A stretch of 64,000 nt of DNA, taken from positions 1,478,501-1,542,500 of the forward strand of contig NC_089444.1 in the NCBI RefSeq assembly GCF_026210795.1. The letters run 5' to 3'. Numbering within the stretch: the first letter of the stretch is position 1; each line of letters begins with the position of its first letter. This DNA comes from Rhizophagus irregularis. Lineage: Eukaryota > Glomeromycota > Glomeromycetes > Glomerales > Glomeraceae. Of the stretch, positions 46,221-60,430 are shown piece by piece. A program made the position numbers and the translations under genes. The notes below the pieces were generated by a model that saw only the letters and a program-made list of their open reading frames with translations, made no database searches and had not been told where the DNA came from.

Positions 46221-49200
46221 CTTTCAGATTTAAAAGAATTTCTTAAGAAAGTAAAAAAAATTTTTTTTTTTAGAGAAAAAAAAAGAAGAAACTTTTTTTT
46301 CTTTTGAGCTTGGGGTTTGGGTCGTAAATTGATTTAAAAGTCGTTAGAAAAAAAAACAAATTAAACCACAGAATTAACTGGGAAATGAGTTTAGTTTGAC
46401 AAAAAGTTGGGTTTGTTTAATATAAAAAGAGGCAGTTTTGATTGAGTTTATTTTAATTTTAAAAAAAAAGATTTATTGAATTTGTTGTTAATGAAAGGAG
46501 AAAAAAAAAAAAAGGAGGAAAAGTGAAGAGGGTTTTTATAATGAATCAAACCAGTTTTTTTTTTACTGATCGTGACTATTATAATCCTTGGTATTAATTT
46601 TGTTGCCGATTCCGAAGGGCCGATAAATGGATAAGTTTGAATTACTACCTACTACGATTTGCCGTTTCCCATAGATTTTAACAGATAAAGATTGTTGCAT
46701 TAATTATAACGCCCTAAACTAATATTGAACCGTTTCTTATTGTGTTAAAAAATTATTTATAATCAACATCGGGTGTGACAAAATGTTTTTAACCAAATCA
46801 AGATAATCAAGAATTGCATGTGTATGATGTGTGCAATGCATTAGAATTCATCGACCAACTAATTGAATCTGGACACAATTTGAGACACAATTTTTTTTTT
46901 TTTTTCAAGGTTACACCAACTAAATTAAAAATATTTTTTTTTGGATTCTAGAATTTTTTTAAATACCTTATTATGGTCATATCCTTATTATGGTTATATT
47001 GAAAATTCTTACCAAAATCAAGGGAAAATTTTTTTTTTTTTTCTTTTTTAACCAGTGGTGTTACAGCGCGTTTCAAAAAAAGACAATTTTTCTTTTTTCC
47101 ATTCTTTTTTTTTTTAAAAAAAAAAATCTTGGCATGGATGGTTTTTTTTTTTCGTCTCACGAAATAAAAAAGATAAGGAATACCTTTTACATAAATGGCT
47201 TATCTCTCGGTTTAACATCGGAAAGAAAAAAAGGAATTTAGTATTTAAAAGGTATAAACTTTCGGAAAAAAGGGGGATAGAATTTTCTAAGGAGAGCAAA
47301 AAAAGGATTGTTTATTTTAGATTTTGTTTGTTGTCTGTTTCCTTTGTGTAATCAAAATTTTACTATTTTTCTTTCGTGTGGAGAAAAAAAAAATATTTAG
47401 TCATTTATGTCTTAAACCCGGTTTATTACGTAAAAAGATTTAAAGTAAATATGGTATGATTTTTTTTAAAAAGAAATTAAGAATTATAAAAAATTAGGAA
47501 TCGATTTACAAAATATTTTTTTTCATGAAATATTCATGTATGATGACAATCATTTTAAAGTTATGACAAGTATTGACGATAGATTTGATAGAGATTTTGA
47601 AATAGATTTGATGCGGGTTCTACTTAATTTAGTTTTCATGGGGTATAATTTTATAATTAATATATTTATGACCGGACGAACAAAAAAGCCAGGATGCCTT
47701 AATCAGGTTAATCTATTATCGGGTTCCCTACGGTTCCTACATAAAATGGTTATTTAATGCATACAACCATACGAAAGATACATGAAAACAAAAGATAATG
47801 TGCATACTTATGCAAATTATTATTTGATAAGTATCACATTTTAAGTTGAAACATGATAAATTATAAATTAACCATATATAGTTAATAATGTCCGTTCACT
47901 TTTACTAAACCCTATAATTAGAAATTCCGAATTTATTTAATTTAGTACTAGGAGCTAATGAAATGGCATTAGTATTAAGCCATTAGTAATAAACTATACC
48001 ATAATTAAATTAGACGATTATGTATTTACTGTATTTACTGTGTTGTCATAATGTCATATATCTTGATATAATCTGAATCATAGCATAGTAAATTACTGCG
48101 CATACATTTTCAGAAAGTATTTTTTATGTTATAACTTAGAAAAAGTATAACCTAGAAGAGATAACCTAGAAGGCATAACCAAAAGGAATTTTCTTTAAAA
48201 GGTTTGTTAAACAAACAGATTATTAGATAAAATTCTTTGTTTTCTTTTTTTTTTAAAAGGGATTAAAAAAGGAATTATTTGAAAATCCAAATATAATAAT
48301 TTAATTCGTATCATCTACTTAATCTTTTTTTGTCATAATAAACGTCGCGCCAAAAAAAAAAAAAGATTCGCGGACTTTATTACATAATTTATTTGTTGCG
48401 CAGTATTTACAATATCTAAGTATTTCTATAATATCTATAAGTATCAATAGTAAAAATGGCGTCACTAGTCACTTATAACTTTAAAATTTATAATTTTTCC
48501 TTATTATATTAGTTACTTTTTTATCATAATAATAATAAACAAATAAACAAAATACCTCCATCTTATATTTTTACCCAATTCAGTGAATAAAAAAAAAAAC
48601 AAATTTAAAGCTAATATTAATGTATTATTATTATATGATAAAATAACGCCATATTTAATTTTAAGCATAAACAGATGAGATTGTTTAATTCCTTGATTTG
48701 GGATCATAAATTCTTGTTTAGGATAAAAAATCTGATGCACGATTATCATTTCAATCTTATCTCTTTTTTTTTTTTTATGATATCAATCAAATAATAAATA
48801 TTTTGAAACCAAGAAAAAAACGCGTTGTGACTTTGTGTTCTATTAAGGTAATTTCTGTTTCTATTATTATTATTTAAAATTGTAACATAAAACTTAAGCA
48901 TACAAAACACCAATTAATAACGCTATGTTACATTAAGGTATATAGCCTTTTTGTAAATAATTATATCAGATATGAGCATATAACCTTTTGTAAATAATTA
49001 CATCAGATATAACCTTTTTGTAGATTATATCAGATATTAAATTTATAAGGACTTGGCCGTAAAAAAAACAATAATGCGTAAGCCCGTCAAATAAGTCAAA
49101 TAAGGCGCGTAATAAAATTACTATGTACTGTATGTTATTTTAAATAACACATAATAAAATGAAAATATGAGAATTTATAAAGTAATATTCCCTAATATTC

Positions 49201-51771
49201 CATTTTATTCCCTAATAATCCCTGAAATATTTGAATATTTTAATAATCGTTGATTGTAACTTATAACTTATAACTTATATAAGTTGTAACCTATTAACCT
49301 ATTAACCTATAACTGTATTTGTTTTAAGCATAAATTTAGAATTAAGGATTCAAACATGGGTATTCATTATTCAACATATTCAACATGGGTTTCACACTCG
49401 CTCAAATGATATTCAACTCATCCTTGTTTAAAAAAAGTATTAACTTTCATAATCTTACTATTACATTATTATTTAAACCTTCTTAAAGAGTTGATAACAA
49501 GTTTCCCAAAAAAAGTATCAAAAGTCCGTGTAAATCATTTAAAATTAATTTGTCAATGATAAGGTAGATCGCGTTTTAAACTTGTATAACGCGGAATCTC
49601 GGATGTTGTACAAAATATCTTTTTATACATGAATCATGTAAAAAGGAATTTAATTACTGGAGTCTAAACTATAAATAGAAATGTTAATTATCATATTTGT
49701 TTCTTTACTCAATATAAAATTCTCTTTTTCACTTTACACCTAAGAAATATAATTTAAATCTTTTTCATTTTAATATATTATTTTGTAATTGTACTATATT
49801 CTTTTTCTTTTAGTTGATCTCTTCTTCTCCTTCTTCCTATTATTGTTAATATGTACTTTGTAATAATATGATGTACTTATTTTCCTTAATCTTTTCCATT
49901 TTTATTGCTAAATTCTTTTTAGTTATTTTTCGTTCTTTCTTTTTTTGTTGATCTTTTTGACAGCCATGACAAAGGTATGCAGATAGACGATATCCCTATT
50001 ATGTCAGAAATATATATATATATATTAATCAATTAATAATTCTGTTAATCAGGAATTTTGATAAAGAATCAGAATCGGAAATAAATAAAAATCAAAACTT
50101 ATCATGTGTAAAATATTTTGAAAATAGTTTTATAAAAAATAAATTATACGAAATTTCCTTTAAATTTAATATGAAAGAAAAAAAATCTCCGTTGTTTCAG
50201 GATGGTTTCATCCTATATTTAAAATATATATATTGAATATCCAATGATTAATTTCTTCCGATAATCGTTTAGTAATTGTTCGATAATCTGATTTTTTTTG
50301 ATTAAAAAAATATGTCAATTAATTACCATTTTTGATAAAAGAATTAGAAATAAAGTGTAGTTTACCCTTTTTTACCAAATTTATACCATTTTTATACCAT
50401 TTTCGATAAAAAAGAAGAATCAGTACAGTATAATACACGGTTTAGCAAATACATGTAATACACGTTTTAACCGTATACGTTTTGATAATAATGATTTTTA
50501 ATGATTTGTAGAAGTAATAAATCTTTTGTACTTTAATAAATGTTAGAACGAAATATATTTATTTATTTTATGTGTTAGAACGACAGTATAGTGAAGATTT
50601 TCACTTTACAGATCATGAATCACATGATACTTTTGTGCTCTACAATGTTGTTTTATGATCATAGAGAAGAAATGTCAAAGTTCTTATCATATACGCTTCA
50701 TATTGGCACATACACTTCGACTTGGCACATACACTTCATATTTTAATGAGTTGACATATATTCATATATTCTTCATATTTGGATTTTTTAATGATCATAA
50801 AGAAAATATTGTACATACCAATTTGCCGTACGTCAGATTGTGATCAAGTCACATGATTATAATAAAATTTTGATAAACGAAAATTTTATCTTTATTCATC
50901 ATTCCCTTATTACAATGAATTTTTAATTCACAGCCCGTAGGATTCGCTAGGAGTGGTGAACTGTAAATCATTTTTTTTTTTTTCGTATCTAAAAATTATA
51001 TATGTCCTTTTAATCCGTAATTTCCGTACGTTTGAACGATCAACAATTATGATCCAATCTTTTTGAGGAATATCAAAAATAAGAAATAGAAATTTAGGAT
51101 ATTTTTTTAAAAAAATAGGATGTTATTTTTTTTTTAAAATAAGATATTAAAAAAAGAAAAATTAATAATGACCCTCGTTAATCATCTTTCATGACCTCGT
51201 ATCATGTTTATCAATTAAAAATCATTTAGAAATTCATTTGAACATATATATATATATTTACGTGATTTCTTTGATCCCTATATATAGTATTCATTTTGTG
51301 AATCCTCATTAATCGAAGTAAAGAACTTATAAATTACATAAAACATTCGATCAACCTTTGTTTTACAGGGTGAGAATTATTAATTTAATCATAAAAAGTT
51401 TTCTTTTTGGTCCAAAAATCCGAAAATGGACAATGATCCCGACAAATAGATGAATACCCGTACTTGATTTATTTATACATAATCAATTATTTCTTTTCTA
51501 GATAAATTTAAAAAACTCGGATAAAAATTTAACATTTTATCAATGGATCATTTACAATAAATTAAGTAATATCTAAATAATTTATTTTTCAAATGTAGAA
51601 TAACAACAACGGGGGATATCTAAATAATTTATTATTTTGTTAAATTGAAAAAAAAAAAAAGTTCACACGTTTTTATGAGGCGTGTTACGAGGCGTAAAAA
51701 AAAAAATCATTGGCAATAATAAAAAAGGGGGAATTACTTTATGAATTAAGGTTTAATTAATGAAATATATA

Positions 51772-51862
51772 TCGGAATCTTCGGAATCTTCGGAATCTTT
51801 AGAATCTTTAGAATCTTTAGAATCTTTAGAATCTTTAGAATCTTTAGAATCTTTAGAATCTT
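51772..51862. repeat. 9-bp microsatellite (TCGGAATCT / TTAGAATCT)
   Basis: Three copies of CGGAATCTT are followed by about nine of TAGAATCTT. The sharp switch between the two variants suggests separate slippage expansions of each. Confidence 0.9.
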
Positions 51863-53007
51863 TTCAATAACTTTTTAGTATGAACCAATAAATTAAATTA
51901 TTTGATAATAAATTTTTACCATTTTTATAAATTTTGTTCAAAGAAAATTTGGATCAAAAGGATTCAAAAAAAATAAAATATATTGATTTGTAGTATGAAA
52001 GTATATCATTCGATTTTGCCCCAAAGTTTGGTTTGTTTGTTTTAAGCCTTCTCGATTTACATAAACACGTGATAAATATTTACGTGTGAACATTCAGACC
52101 AGTGTCAGGCCACATTTTTTATTACTTAAAATATGATTTTTTTTATTGGAAATGAAGTATTTATTACTGTTTGATGGAATTGAATTATGAATGAGAAATA
52201 TCAATGCAAAAATAATAAAAATAAAAAAAGAATGAAAATGATTAATCAAATTATAAATGCTATTCTATTTACAAAAAGAAATCAATAAAGAAAAAAATGT
52301 TACATTTTTCTTTAAGTAGATCTCTATCTAATATATTTTGTTTTGTAATAATAGTAAATAATTCATAAATTGTTAAAATTAATAAAAATACTGAACATGA
52401 TTGATTAATGTTACATATAAAATTAGAGTTTATGCAACATACGTGTGGAACTTTACTCGTGTATCAAAGGTATGTATGCGCATAGATTTTCGTTCACTCG
52501 CATACTGTTTGATTAATCATGTCCAGCATGAATGAAAATGAATGTGTTGTTATTAAAGGAATATGGGAGAAAGGGATGGTTTGATTACATTACGTAATTA
52601 TTTCATGATTTTCTCGTTTGCTCTCCTAAACATTGATTATTAAGTTTTTTTTTTTTCGCTTCTCGTTATCTCTAGCGTTTATCGTTTCTTTCTCGTTATT
52701 CTAGCGTTTGTCGTTTCTTCTCGTTTCTCGTCTTTACTTGTTATTATTTTTTTTTAACTACCCATTATCGTCGTAAAAAATTATTTACTATTACGCTACT
52801 TATTAAAAAAAAAAAATTATTATGATATTATTATGATATTAAAAAGAATTATTAAATTATTTAGATTATTTGCTATTAAATATTATACTTTTTTTTTGTG
52901 GGTTTAAAGTAAAATTAAAAATTATAATCCAATAATAAAAAATATGGTTTGATATAATTGATAAAAATTTTTTTCTTTTTTTTATATATGTATTTTTTTT
53001 TTTGTGT

Positions 53008-53040
53008 ATACTATATACTATATACTATATACTATATACC
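53008..53040. repeat. 7-bp microsatellite ACTATAT
   Basis: Four to five tandem ACTATAT units, ending in ACTATATACC, within the 3' flank of the Asn-rich gene. Confidence 0.8.
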
Positions 53041-53133
53041 CACGAAGGTATGGTGACAAATTAAATTAAAAAAAAATTAAAACAACTATACTTTAAAAAA
53101 AATAGTTATAAAAAAAAAATAATATTTCTTTCT

Positions 53134-53850
53134 TTAAATCATGGCGATAGCATCCAAAGCTTTAGATAATTGTTCATCATCCAAGAAACCATTACTATAA
53201 TTTACACCTCTTAAACAACCATCATCAATAAAATTATTATTACTTGAATGACCTTCAACAACATTATTAAAAGATTCAAATATAGAATTAAACTCATCAG
53301 AGGAAAGGATTTGATTATCATCTAAAAAGTCCATTTCAGTTGGTGGAGAAGGAGGAGGTAAAAATTTATCATGAGAAGAATATTGATTTTGATTTTGACA
53401 ATTTTGTTGATAATAATCCGGGTGAACTGTATTTGGATAACATGAATTATAATAATAAAAATTATTATATTCAGAATTTAAAGGATTTAAATTATTTATG
53501 AAATTTATGTTATTTATGTCTTCTTCTTCATCATCATCTTCTTCACTATAATCATTAAATTCCCAATAATCCAAAGGAGGAGTATTATTACTTTGATTTA
53601 ATATATATTGTAAGGAAGTTTGTTGAATATTATTATTATTATGATTTTGATGATGATTATTGTTATTATTGTTATTATCACTATTATTATTATTATTATT
53701 ATTATTGCCACTAGTACCAGAAGTATTATTAGTAGTTGTATCTTGAGAATGAGAACAACAACTACTTATACTTGACAATATTGAAGAAGCTTCAGATATT
53801 GAAGAAGATATAGATGATGATGATGTATTATCTGCTGTCATGATGCTCAT
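53134..53850 (-). CDS. Asn/Ser-rich disordered protein of unknown function
   Basis: Single exon, 238 aa. I do not recognise the family. The first 70 residues are Ser- and Asn-rich with polyasparagine tracts (TSGNNNNNNNNSDNNN) and HHQNHNNNN. A central part has DYWEFNDYSEEDDDEEEDIN, strongly acidic, then a Tyr/Asn/Gln-rich part, PPPSPPTEMDFLDD and a C-terminus with aromatic-acidic patches: DEFNSIFESFNNV and FLDDEQLSKALDAI. Repeated Phe/Leu flanked by Asp/Glu resembles transcriptional activation domains, and the Asn/Gln content resembles prion-like regulators; both are inferences from composition. There is no signal peptide or membrane segment. Long T- and A-rich leader and trailer flank it. The 239-codon frame in such A/T-rich DNA, with a two-Met start MSIMTADN, favours a real gene. 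Confidence 0.65.
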   Translation of the reverse strand: MSIMTADNTSSSSISSSISEASSILSSISSCCSHSQDTTTNNTSGTSGNNNNNNNNSDNNNNNNNHHQNHNNNNIQQTSLQYILNQSNNTPPLDYWEFNDYSEEDDDEEEDINNINFINNLNPLNSEYNNFYYYNSCYPNTVHPDYYQQNCQNQNQYSSHDKFLPPPSPPTEMDFLDDNQILSSDEFNSIFESFNNVVEGHSSNNNFIDDGCLRGVNYSNGFLDDEQLSKALDAIAMI

Positions 53851-56520
53851 TATAATATAAAAAAATGAGTATTTCTTTTTTCTTTCTTTCTTTCTTTTTT
53901 TTGAGAGTTAGTTTTTCTTTAGAGCGGCGTGGGTATTTTGATATTTGATATTTTGATATTTTGATATTTCGATATTTCGAATAATGCGAATAATGCGAAT
54001 ATAATAAAAAAATAATTCTTTTTTTTTCGAATAATGCGGGTGCAAATAATAATAATTTTTTTTTTTATTATTTATTCCCTTTTTTTCTTGTAAAAAAAAT
54101 TTTTTTTTTTTAGGAAAAAAAAATATTGTTAAAAAGAAAACAAACACTTATTCACGTATTTATCTTATTTTGCCGTCGTATTTATCGGAGATTTATTAAG
54201 AATAGTTTATAAAAAAAAAATTTTTTTTTGCATTGATATTTCTTTAAAAGATTTCTTTGAGGGGATGTTTGTATTTATATGTAAAAAAAAAAAAAATTTT
54301 TTTTTTTTTGAGTAACAAGTAAATTTCAAACGAGAAAAAAAAAGGAATTATATACGTATTTTATATATTAATATACTACTGTATATATATATGTATATAT
54401 ATATATATATATATAAAACGAGAATAACGAGAAAGAGAACAACAAAAAAAAAAAAAAAAAAAATTTTTTATTTGTAATTGTTCAATTATTTGAGGAAAAA
54501 ACAAAAGCAAAAAAAATATTAAAAATAAAAGAAAAAAAAAAAAAAAAAAGGATTCTGTATTTATTTATATTATTTTTTTATATGTTTTTTCTTCTAGTTT
54601 TCCATATTTATTTATCAATTACAAATTGTATAAAACTAATATATAAAGTTGTTATTGTTTTGGTGTACTAATATATAAAAACTTTAAAATTAAACGGTTA
54701 TTAAGTTATTAATAAAAAAAAATACAATCAATTATTTAGTCGATCATCGTTAATAAAATAAAATTTTTTTTTTTTTACACGCTAAAAAATCAATTTAACC
54801 CTTATTTTTAATAATAATAAAAAAAAATACTTTAACGAAAAATGTATATATAAAAAAAAATTATTTTAGTGCGAAAAAAGTTTTTTTTTTTTTAGGTTTA
54901 AAAGGTAATATTAAATTTTTTTTTTTTCAAAGAAACCTTTTTGGGAAATCTCCAGCTTAATAATTGGATATTTTATCATCTAAATTTAGATTAGTACTTA
55001 AATTTTATTATAATAATATTTATGGTATAACATAATGGCGTTTAGTAAAAAAAAAAAAAAAATTCTCTTCTCTTACAAGAATCATCGATGATGATTCGAT
55101 TTTAAATATACTTTGCATAATGAAAAATAACCATCGCCATCGATTATTCTTTTATGTGGTGAAACATTTAATAATATAATAAATTTTTTTTTGGATGGAG
55201 AAGAAGTAAAATATCCAAAATATATTAATTGGTTACCAAATTGTTGGAAAATCATTTATTTATGTACTGTACGTTAGTCGTAACTCCGTCACTCCTCATC
55301 CGATTACAAGAGATTTTCAAAAGGGGTAAAGATATACTGTACTTTAAAAGATTAACATTTTTATCCTTAAAACTCGGTCCCGGTCCCGGTCTCGGGGATT
55401 TATGATTTATATGATTTATATTATGTATATTATGGTATATTATAATATATTTATGTATATTTATGTATATATTTGTGTATATTATGTATATTATGTATCA
55501 TTATTATGTATATTATGTGATTTATAATTAACATAATTAACATATTTAACATTATTCAGTTCCCTTATTAGAATTATCGATTTATCAAGTAATTTCTATA
55601 ATTAAATGGGTCTTTAAAACGAACGATTAACAATTATAAGAAAATCTTTATTAAAAAGAATTTTTAATTCTTTCGAAAATCTCAATAAATCGTAAATCCT
55701 TGTTTTTTCCTTTAAAAGATCTTAATGAAATAAATGATTTTAATGATTTTAACGATTTGATTGATATCGATAGATTTAATAATACGGTAATAATAATATT
55801 ATTAAATTATTTATTATTAATTACCGTATTAATAATAATAATAATAATAATAACAATAATTTATTTTATTTTATTTTATTTTTTTTATTTTATATTTTGA
55901 TTTTATTTTTTTTTATTTTATTTTTATTTTATTTATTTTATTTTATTTTGACATCTATTTTACTTTACTTTATTTTATTTTATTTTGACACCTATTTTAT
56001 TTTATTTTATTTTGACATCTATTTTATTTTATTTTATTTTGTTATCTTATTTTATTTAGTTCATTGTATTTTCTATCATAAAATATCATTGGGAAAGGGT
56101 TTCCGGTTTAAAATTTTTTAAATAATCCAAATAAATCCAAATAATCCATTTTAAATAACCCATTTTAAATAAAAACATTATTTAAATAATCCATATTTAA
56201 ATAATCCACAATCTTTTGTTTACTTTGATCCATTTCAAATAAAGTAAAAAGTAAAAAGATAATCACTTTTTTCCTCGGTTCTCTCTATTTCTAATAAGAT
56301 GAATACTTGATAGTTTATCTGATATATAATGTATTTTATCGCGGCTTATCGTTTTATTAGTTTATATAGTTTTATCGTCACTTTTTTTTTCTTTTAATCT
56401 TTAAACTTCTATAATTTTCATAAGTTTACCCGATCAAAAAAAAAATTAATAATAATGATAAAAAGAAAAAATAATGATAAAATAAAATAAATAAATAAAT
56501 AAATAAATTTATTTTATTAT
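53851..56520. other. Gene-free, low-complexity DNA upstream of the Asn-rich gene
   Basis: It holds stacked simple repeats: CTTT runs and GATATTTT/C units (53,876-53,985), (AT)n at 54,378-54,416, long A and T runs, TATGTATAT units at 55,425-55,520 and TTTTA/TTTTGACA blocks at 55,860-56,045. A CGGTCCCGGTCCCGGTCTCG stretch at 55,376-55,397 is a GC-rich exception. The Asn-rich gene's promoter must lie in the first few hundred bases. Confidence 0.5.
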
Positions 56521-56544
56521 ATTATATTATATAAAATGATGAAA

Positions 56545-57245
56545 GCGAAAAAAGAAAAATTTTTTTATTCGTGAAAAAAAGAAAAAATGGTTCTAACTTT
56601 TTATTATTTAATGATTTATTTTTTTTATTCGTGAAAAATAACTTTTTATTTAATGATTTATTTTTTTTATTCGTGAAAAAAAGAAAAAAAAGGGTCTAAC
56701 TTTTATTTGATGATTTATTTTTTTTTATTCGTGAAAAAAAAAGAAAAAAAAAGGTTCTAACTTTTATTTGATGATTTATTTTTTTTTATTCGTGAAAAAA
56801 AGAAAAAATGGTTCTAACTTTTTATTATTTAATGATTTATTTTTTTATTTGTGAAAAAAAAGAAAAAAAAGTTCTAACTTTTTATTTAATGATTTATTTT
56901 TTTTTTATTCGTGAAAAAAAGAAAAAAAGGTTCTAACTTTTTATTTAATGATTTATTTTTTTTTATTCGTGAAAAAAAGAAAAAAAAAGGTTCTAACTTT
57001 TATTTGATGATTTATTTTTTTTTATTCGTGAAAAAAAGAAAAAAAAAGGTTCTAACTTTTATTTGATGATTTATTTTTTTTATTCGTGAAAAAAAAGAAA
57101 AAAAGGTTCTACCTTTTATTTGATGATTTATTTTTTTTTATTCGTGAAAAAAAAAGAAAAAAAAAGGTTCTAACTTTTTTTATTCGTGAAAAAAAAGAAA
57201 AAAAAGGTTCTAACTTTTATTTGATGATTTATTTTTTTTTTTTTC
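56545..57245. repeat. ~60-bp minisatellite, about 12 copies
   Basis: The unit reads TTTTTTTATTCGTGAAAAAA, AGAAAAAAAGGTTCTAACTT, TTATTTGATGATTTA. Twelve TTCGTGAAAA (one TTTGTGAAAA) positions are spaced 40-62 bp apart. Variation is mainly in the lengths of the A and T runs and TTTGATG versus TTTAATG. Each unit can form a weak hairpin from TTTTTTT and AAAAAAA around ATTCGTG. Confidence 0.9.
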
Positions 57246-60200
57246 GAAAAATTTATACCCAAAATATTTCTTTTTAAAGAAAAATATTCTCGCAGTTCGA
57301 TGATATTCGATATTCACCTCCCTTATCAAATAATCTAATAACCTAATTATCAAATATCAAAAAAAAAATAAAAAAATAAAAATAAAAAGATAAAAAAGTA
57401 AAAATAAAAAAAATTTTTTTTTAAAAATAAATAAAAATAAAAAAAATTAAAAATAAAAAAAAATAAATAAAAACAAAAAAAATAAATAAATAAAAAATGA
57501 TTTATTAATAAAATTTAATGTTTAATGACATTAAAATCACATTAAAAAAAGTTAAAAAAACTCTAAAAAAAAAATATTAAAAAAAAAGACAAACATTAAA
57601 CCATATTAAAAAACACGTTTTTTTTAAAACGTAATGTATATTATGTAAGTCAAAAAACTATTTGTTGGTTTTATATACACTTTATATATTATTATTTTTT
57701 TTTAATTGTTTAACAACAATATGTTACTAAAGTCACTAAAAAAGTCACTAAAGTCAAAAGTAGTCAAAAGTAGTCAAAAGTGGTCAAAGAAGTAAATCAA
57801 TAAAGTAATCAAAAGTAGTCAAAAGTAGTCAAAAGTAGTCAAAAGTAGTCAAAGTAGTCCAAATAATCAAAAGTAACATATGTGTTAATATGCAATATAT
57901 AGTAATATATAATAATTATATAATATATAGTCTTTTTTTCGAAAAATCGAAGTGAATTTATTTATTTATTTATTTGTATATAAATAACAATTTTTTTGAT
58001 ACAATCATACAAAATGTTACTTTTTTTATCTTTTTTAATCCAAGTTTGTAACACTAAAAATGTTATAAATCGTCATTTACTGTATGTACTGCTTGCATTT
58101 GCATTTGCATTCATTCGCGTCGCATTGCATCATCCAATGAAATATTATTTAACTTAAAACGTGATCGACACCAAAATGAATTTTATCGGATAACAAAATA
58201 TACTTATATATATAACTCCGTACTGCGCATTCATATTCGGCGTTTTCCGCTAATATTATTATTTTTTTTTCAAAACTTTTTTTCATTTTTTTTTCTTTTT
58301 TCATTGATGGGCGAGTTTGAATGAATTAAATGAATGGAAATGAAAACATTGTACGAGTAAAAAAGTAAATAAAAAATGTGGCAAAAACAAATAAATAAAA
58401 AAATAGATCTAAATAAATATCTCTATATTTCTTTACTAATGATTTATAGGAAATTTTAATAAATGCTTTGTATTTAGAAATTCATTGTAATTAATAAATT
58501 AAGACTTGAATTTAGAACCAAAAAAAAAAAAAAAAAATTCAATCAGAACATTTTCCACTAATTCAATATGAGACTATGAACGTACTGATCAGCGTGTTGC
58601 ATTGATCTCACCACGAATAGAAATTCGAAAAAAGAAAAATAAAAGAAAAGAAAAAAAAATGTATTGTCAATTTATAACAATAAAAAAAAAAAAGAATCAT
58701 AATGACTTTTAAACTTCCACGAAAGTAAATAAACCGCTGCGAGCTGGATAAACTAAAACAATATTTTTATGACTATACTGTAAAAGTGTAGATACTCAAG
58801 TATTTAACGTGTTACACCGAAAAAAAAAAATTTGCAATTTTCGTTATTGAATATTGACTAAATAAATCATTTAGTGAGAAAGAAAACATTGGGCTGAATT
58901 TGAATTTCTAAAACCATCAAATCCAATAAAATTCAATCTGCAAATCAGCCCATAATTACAATTTGTTTCATCTTTTTAAAATAGATGAAATTTTTTTTTG
59001 GGTTTTTTGAGTAAATAGAGTTATGAATATATTATTAATTTATTATACTAAACTGACAGATTGGATGAACTTTAATGTTTATCAAACAAATTCGTTTTAA
59101 GGTTGTGTTTCCGCCATTAATCACGTGATTATTTATGACTGGACGGATCCACGTGATTATGTATTTAGCCCCGATTATATTGGACGCTAATCCTTTTTTC
59201 CTAATTTTCATACTTCACCATACAAGATATCTCTAGATATCTTTTAGCCCTCACTCTCTAAATACGTAATATGTAAAAAAAATTCAACATATTTTAAATA
59301 AATTTTGAAATTTTCATGTGTCTTTGGATAATCTCATTTATGCTTAAGTGAAAACATAATTCCATCTTACTGATATATTATGATAATCAGACGTGTTTAG
59401 CCGTATAGGTGTGACGATCGAAAACTCACGTAATAACTCTTGAAAATACAGTAATGTCCTACGTTTCGTTTCAGGCATGAGACGATCTACAGTATTTTAA
59501 AAGAATTAGATTAGTGAAAAACATTTGTATAACTTTTTTTTTTTTTGAAAATAAAAAAAAAGTTGACGATAAAGAATGATCTATTATCTGATAAGCATGT
59601 ACAGTATAAACATGTAATAAGGTTTTCACTAATAATAATAAAAGTTACTGAATTGTAAATCTAGAAATCTAAGTTTTCGAAAGGTGATAAATCCAATTTC
59701 TTGGGTAAGAGTATTTCCGCAAATATAACTTTCCGTTCCACTTTGTACTTAATTCTTCTAATGTTTTCGCACTATGAAGTGTCATTGTACAATAAACAAT
59801 TTATAAATTATGTAAATCTCATAAGAAAATATTTAAATATGGGAAAATTCATTTGGGATGTGTTAAACAATAATGTGGTACAAGCGTACAGCAAATTAGA
59901 CGAATTCATTAAGTTAATATGTAATTTAAAAAATTATCGGAAATTCATATATAATTTCATTTCTTATAAAAGAAAGTGATCTTAAATTTATACTTATTAA
60001 AAATTATTAAAAAGAATGTGATATTTATTATTTAGATTGTTTAGACTTTTAATATTATTATAATATTAGCCGTAGCTTAGCCTCGCTCGAAATGTTGCGA
60101 GAACTTCACAGGATGTTATGTTTTTGCTACAGTTTCCGAAATTAAGCAACAGCTATTCCATGTTTTTGACCATGCACTTGCCGCAATGCTAATCGATACT

Positions 60201-60430
60201 TTAAGTTACAGTAAATAATAAATATATTCATTACAACGAATCTCTGTCTCGTAGTAAAAAGTCCTCCATTATCACTTCAAAGAAAGAATAATTTTGTCAA
60301 TCTCTTCCTTATCATCTGAATCTATAGTTGCTACTAATTTCACACGCACATGATGAACGAGTACTGTACGTTTTAAATTTCTCATTTTTCTACCATGCAT
60401 TTGGAACGCATTCGTTGGAAATCCTATCCA
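57246..60430. other. Gene-free A/T-rich region
   Basis: 3.2 kb. 57,355-57,600 is an A-rich block of AAATAAAA units. 57,755-57,860 is a TAGTCAAAAG microsatellite. 58,888-58,953 contains a short inverted repeat, GGGCTGAATTTG facing CAAATCAGCCC. A 92-codon frame at 59,701-59,979 has no ATG at its start and no domain. No RNA gene recognised. Confidence 0.45.
57755..57860. repeat. 10-bp microsatellite (TAGTCAAAAG)n
   Basis: Two blocks of TAGTCAAAAG (three copies, then five) are separated by a GAAGTAAATCAATAAAG spacer. Related GTCACTAAA units lie just before. Confidence 0.85.

Larger units (their letters stand above)
46221..53133. other. Long gene-free region upstream of glutamine synthetase
   Basis: 6.9 kb. 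The first 350 bp hold the GS 5' UTR and promoter, with a pyrimidine-rich leader on the minus strand. Beyond that, no credible coding region: open frames of 60-80 codons (for example 47,536-47,757, 48,513-48,749, 50,655-50,843) show no domain and A/T-biased composition. Simple repeats are listed separately. No tRNA or TIR element recognised. Confidence 0.5.

Noticed and set aside
47536-47757. 73-codon plus-strand frame upstream of glutamine synthetase
   Set aside because: No recognisable motif; flanked by A/T-rich sequence without splice or promoter support.
59701-59979. 92-codon plus-strand frame
   Set aside because: No ATG start, no domain, Lys/Asn/Ile composition typical of A/T-rich noise.
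60061-60140. Less A/T-rich segment with a CTCGCTCGAAATGTTGCGAG hairpin, considered as an RNA gene
   Set aside because: No tRNA A/B boxes or 5S-like internal control region; a single short stem is not enough.
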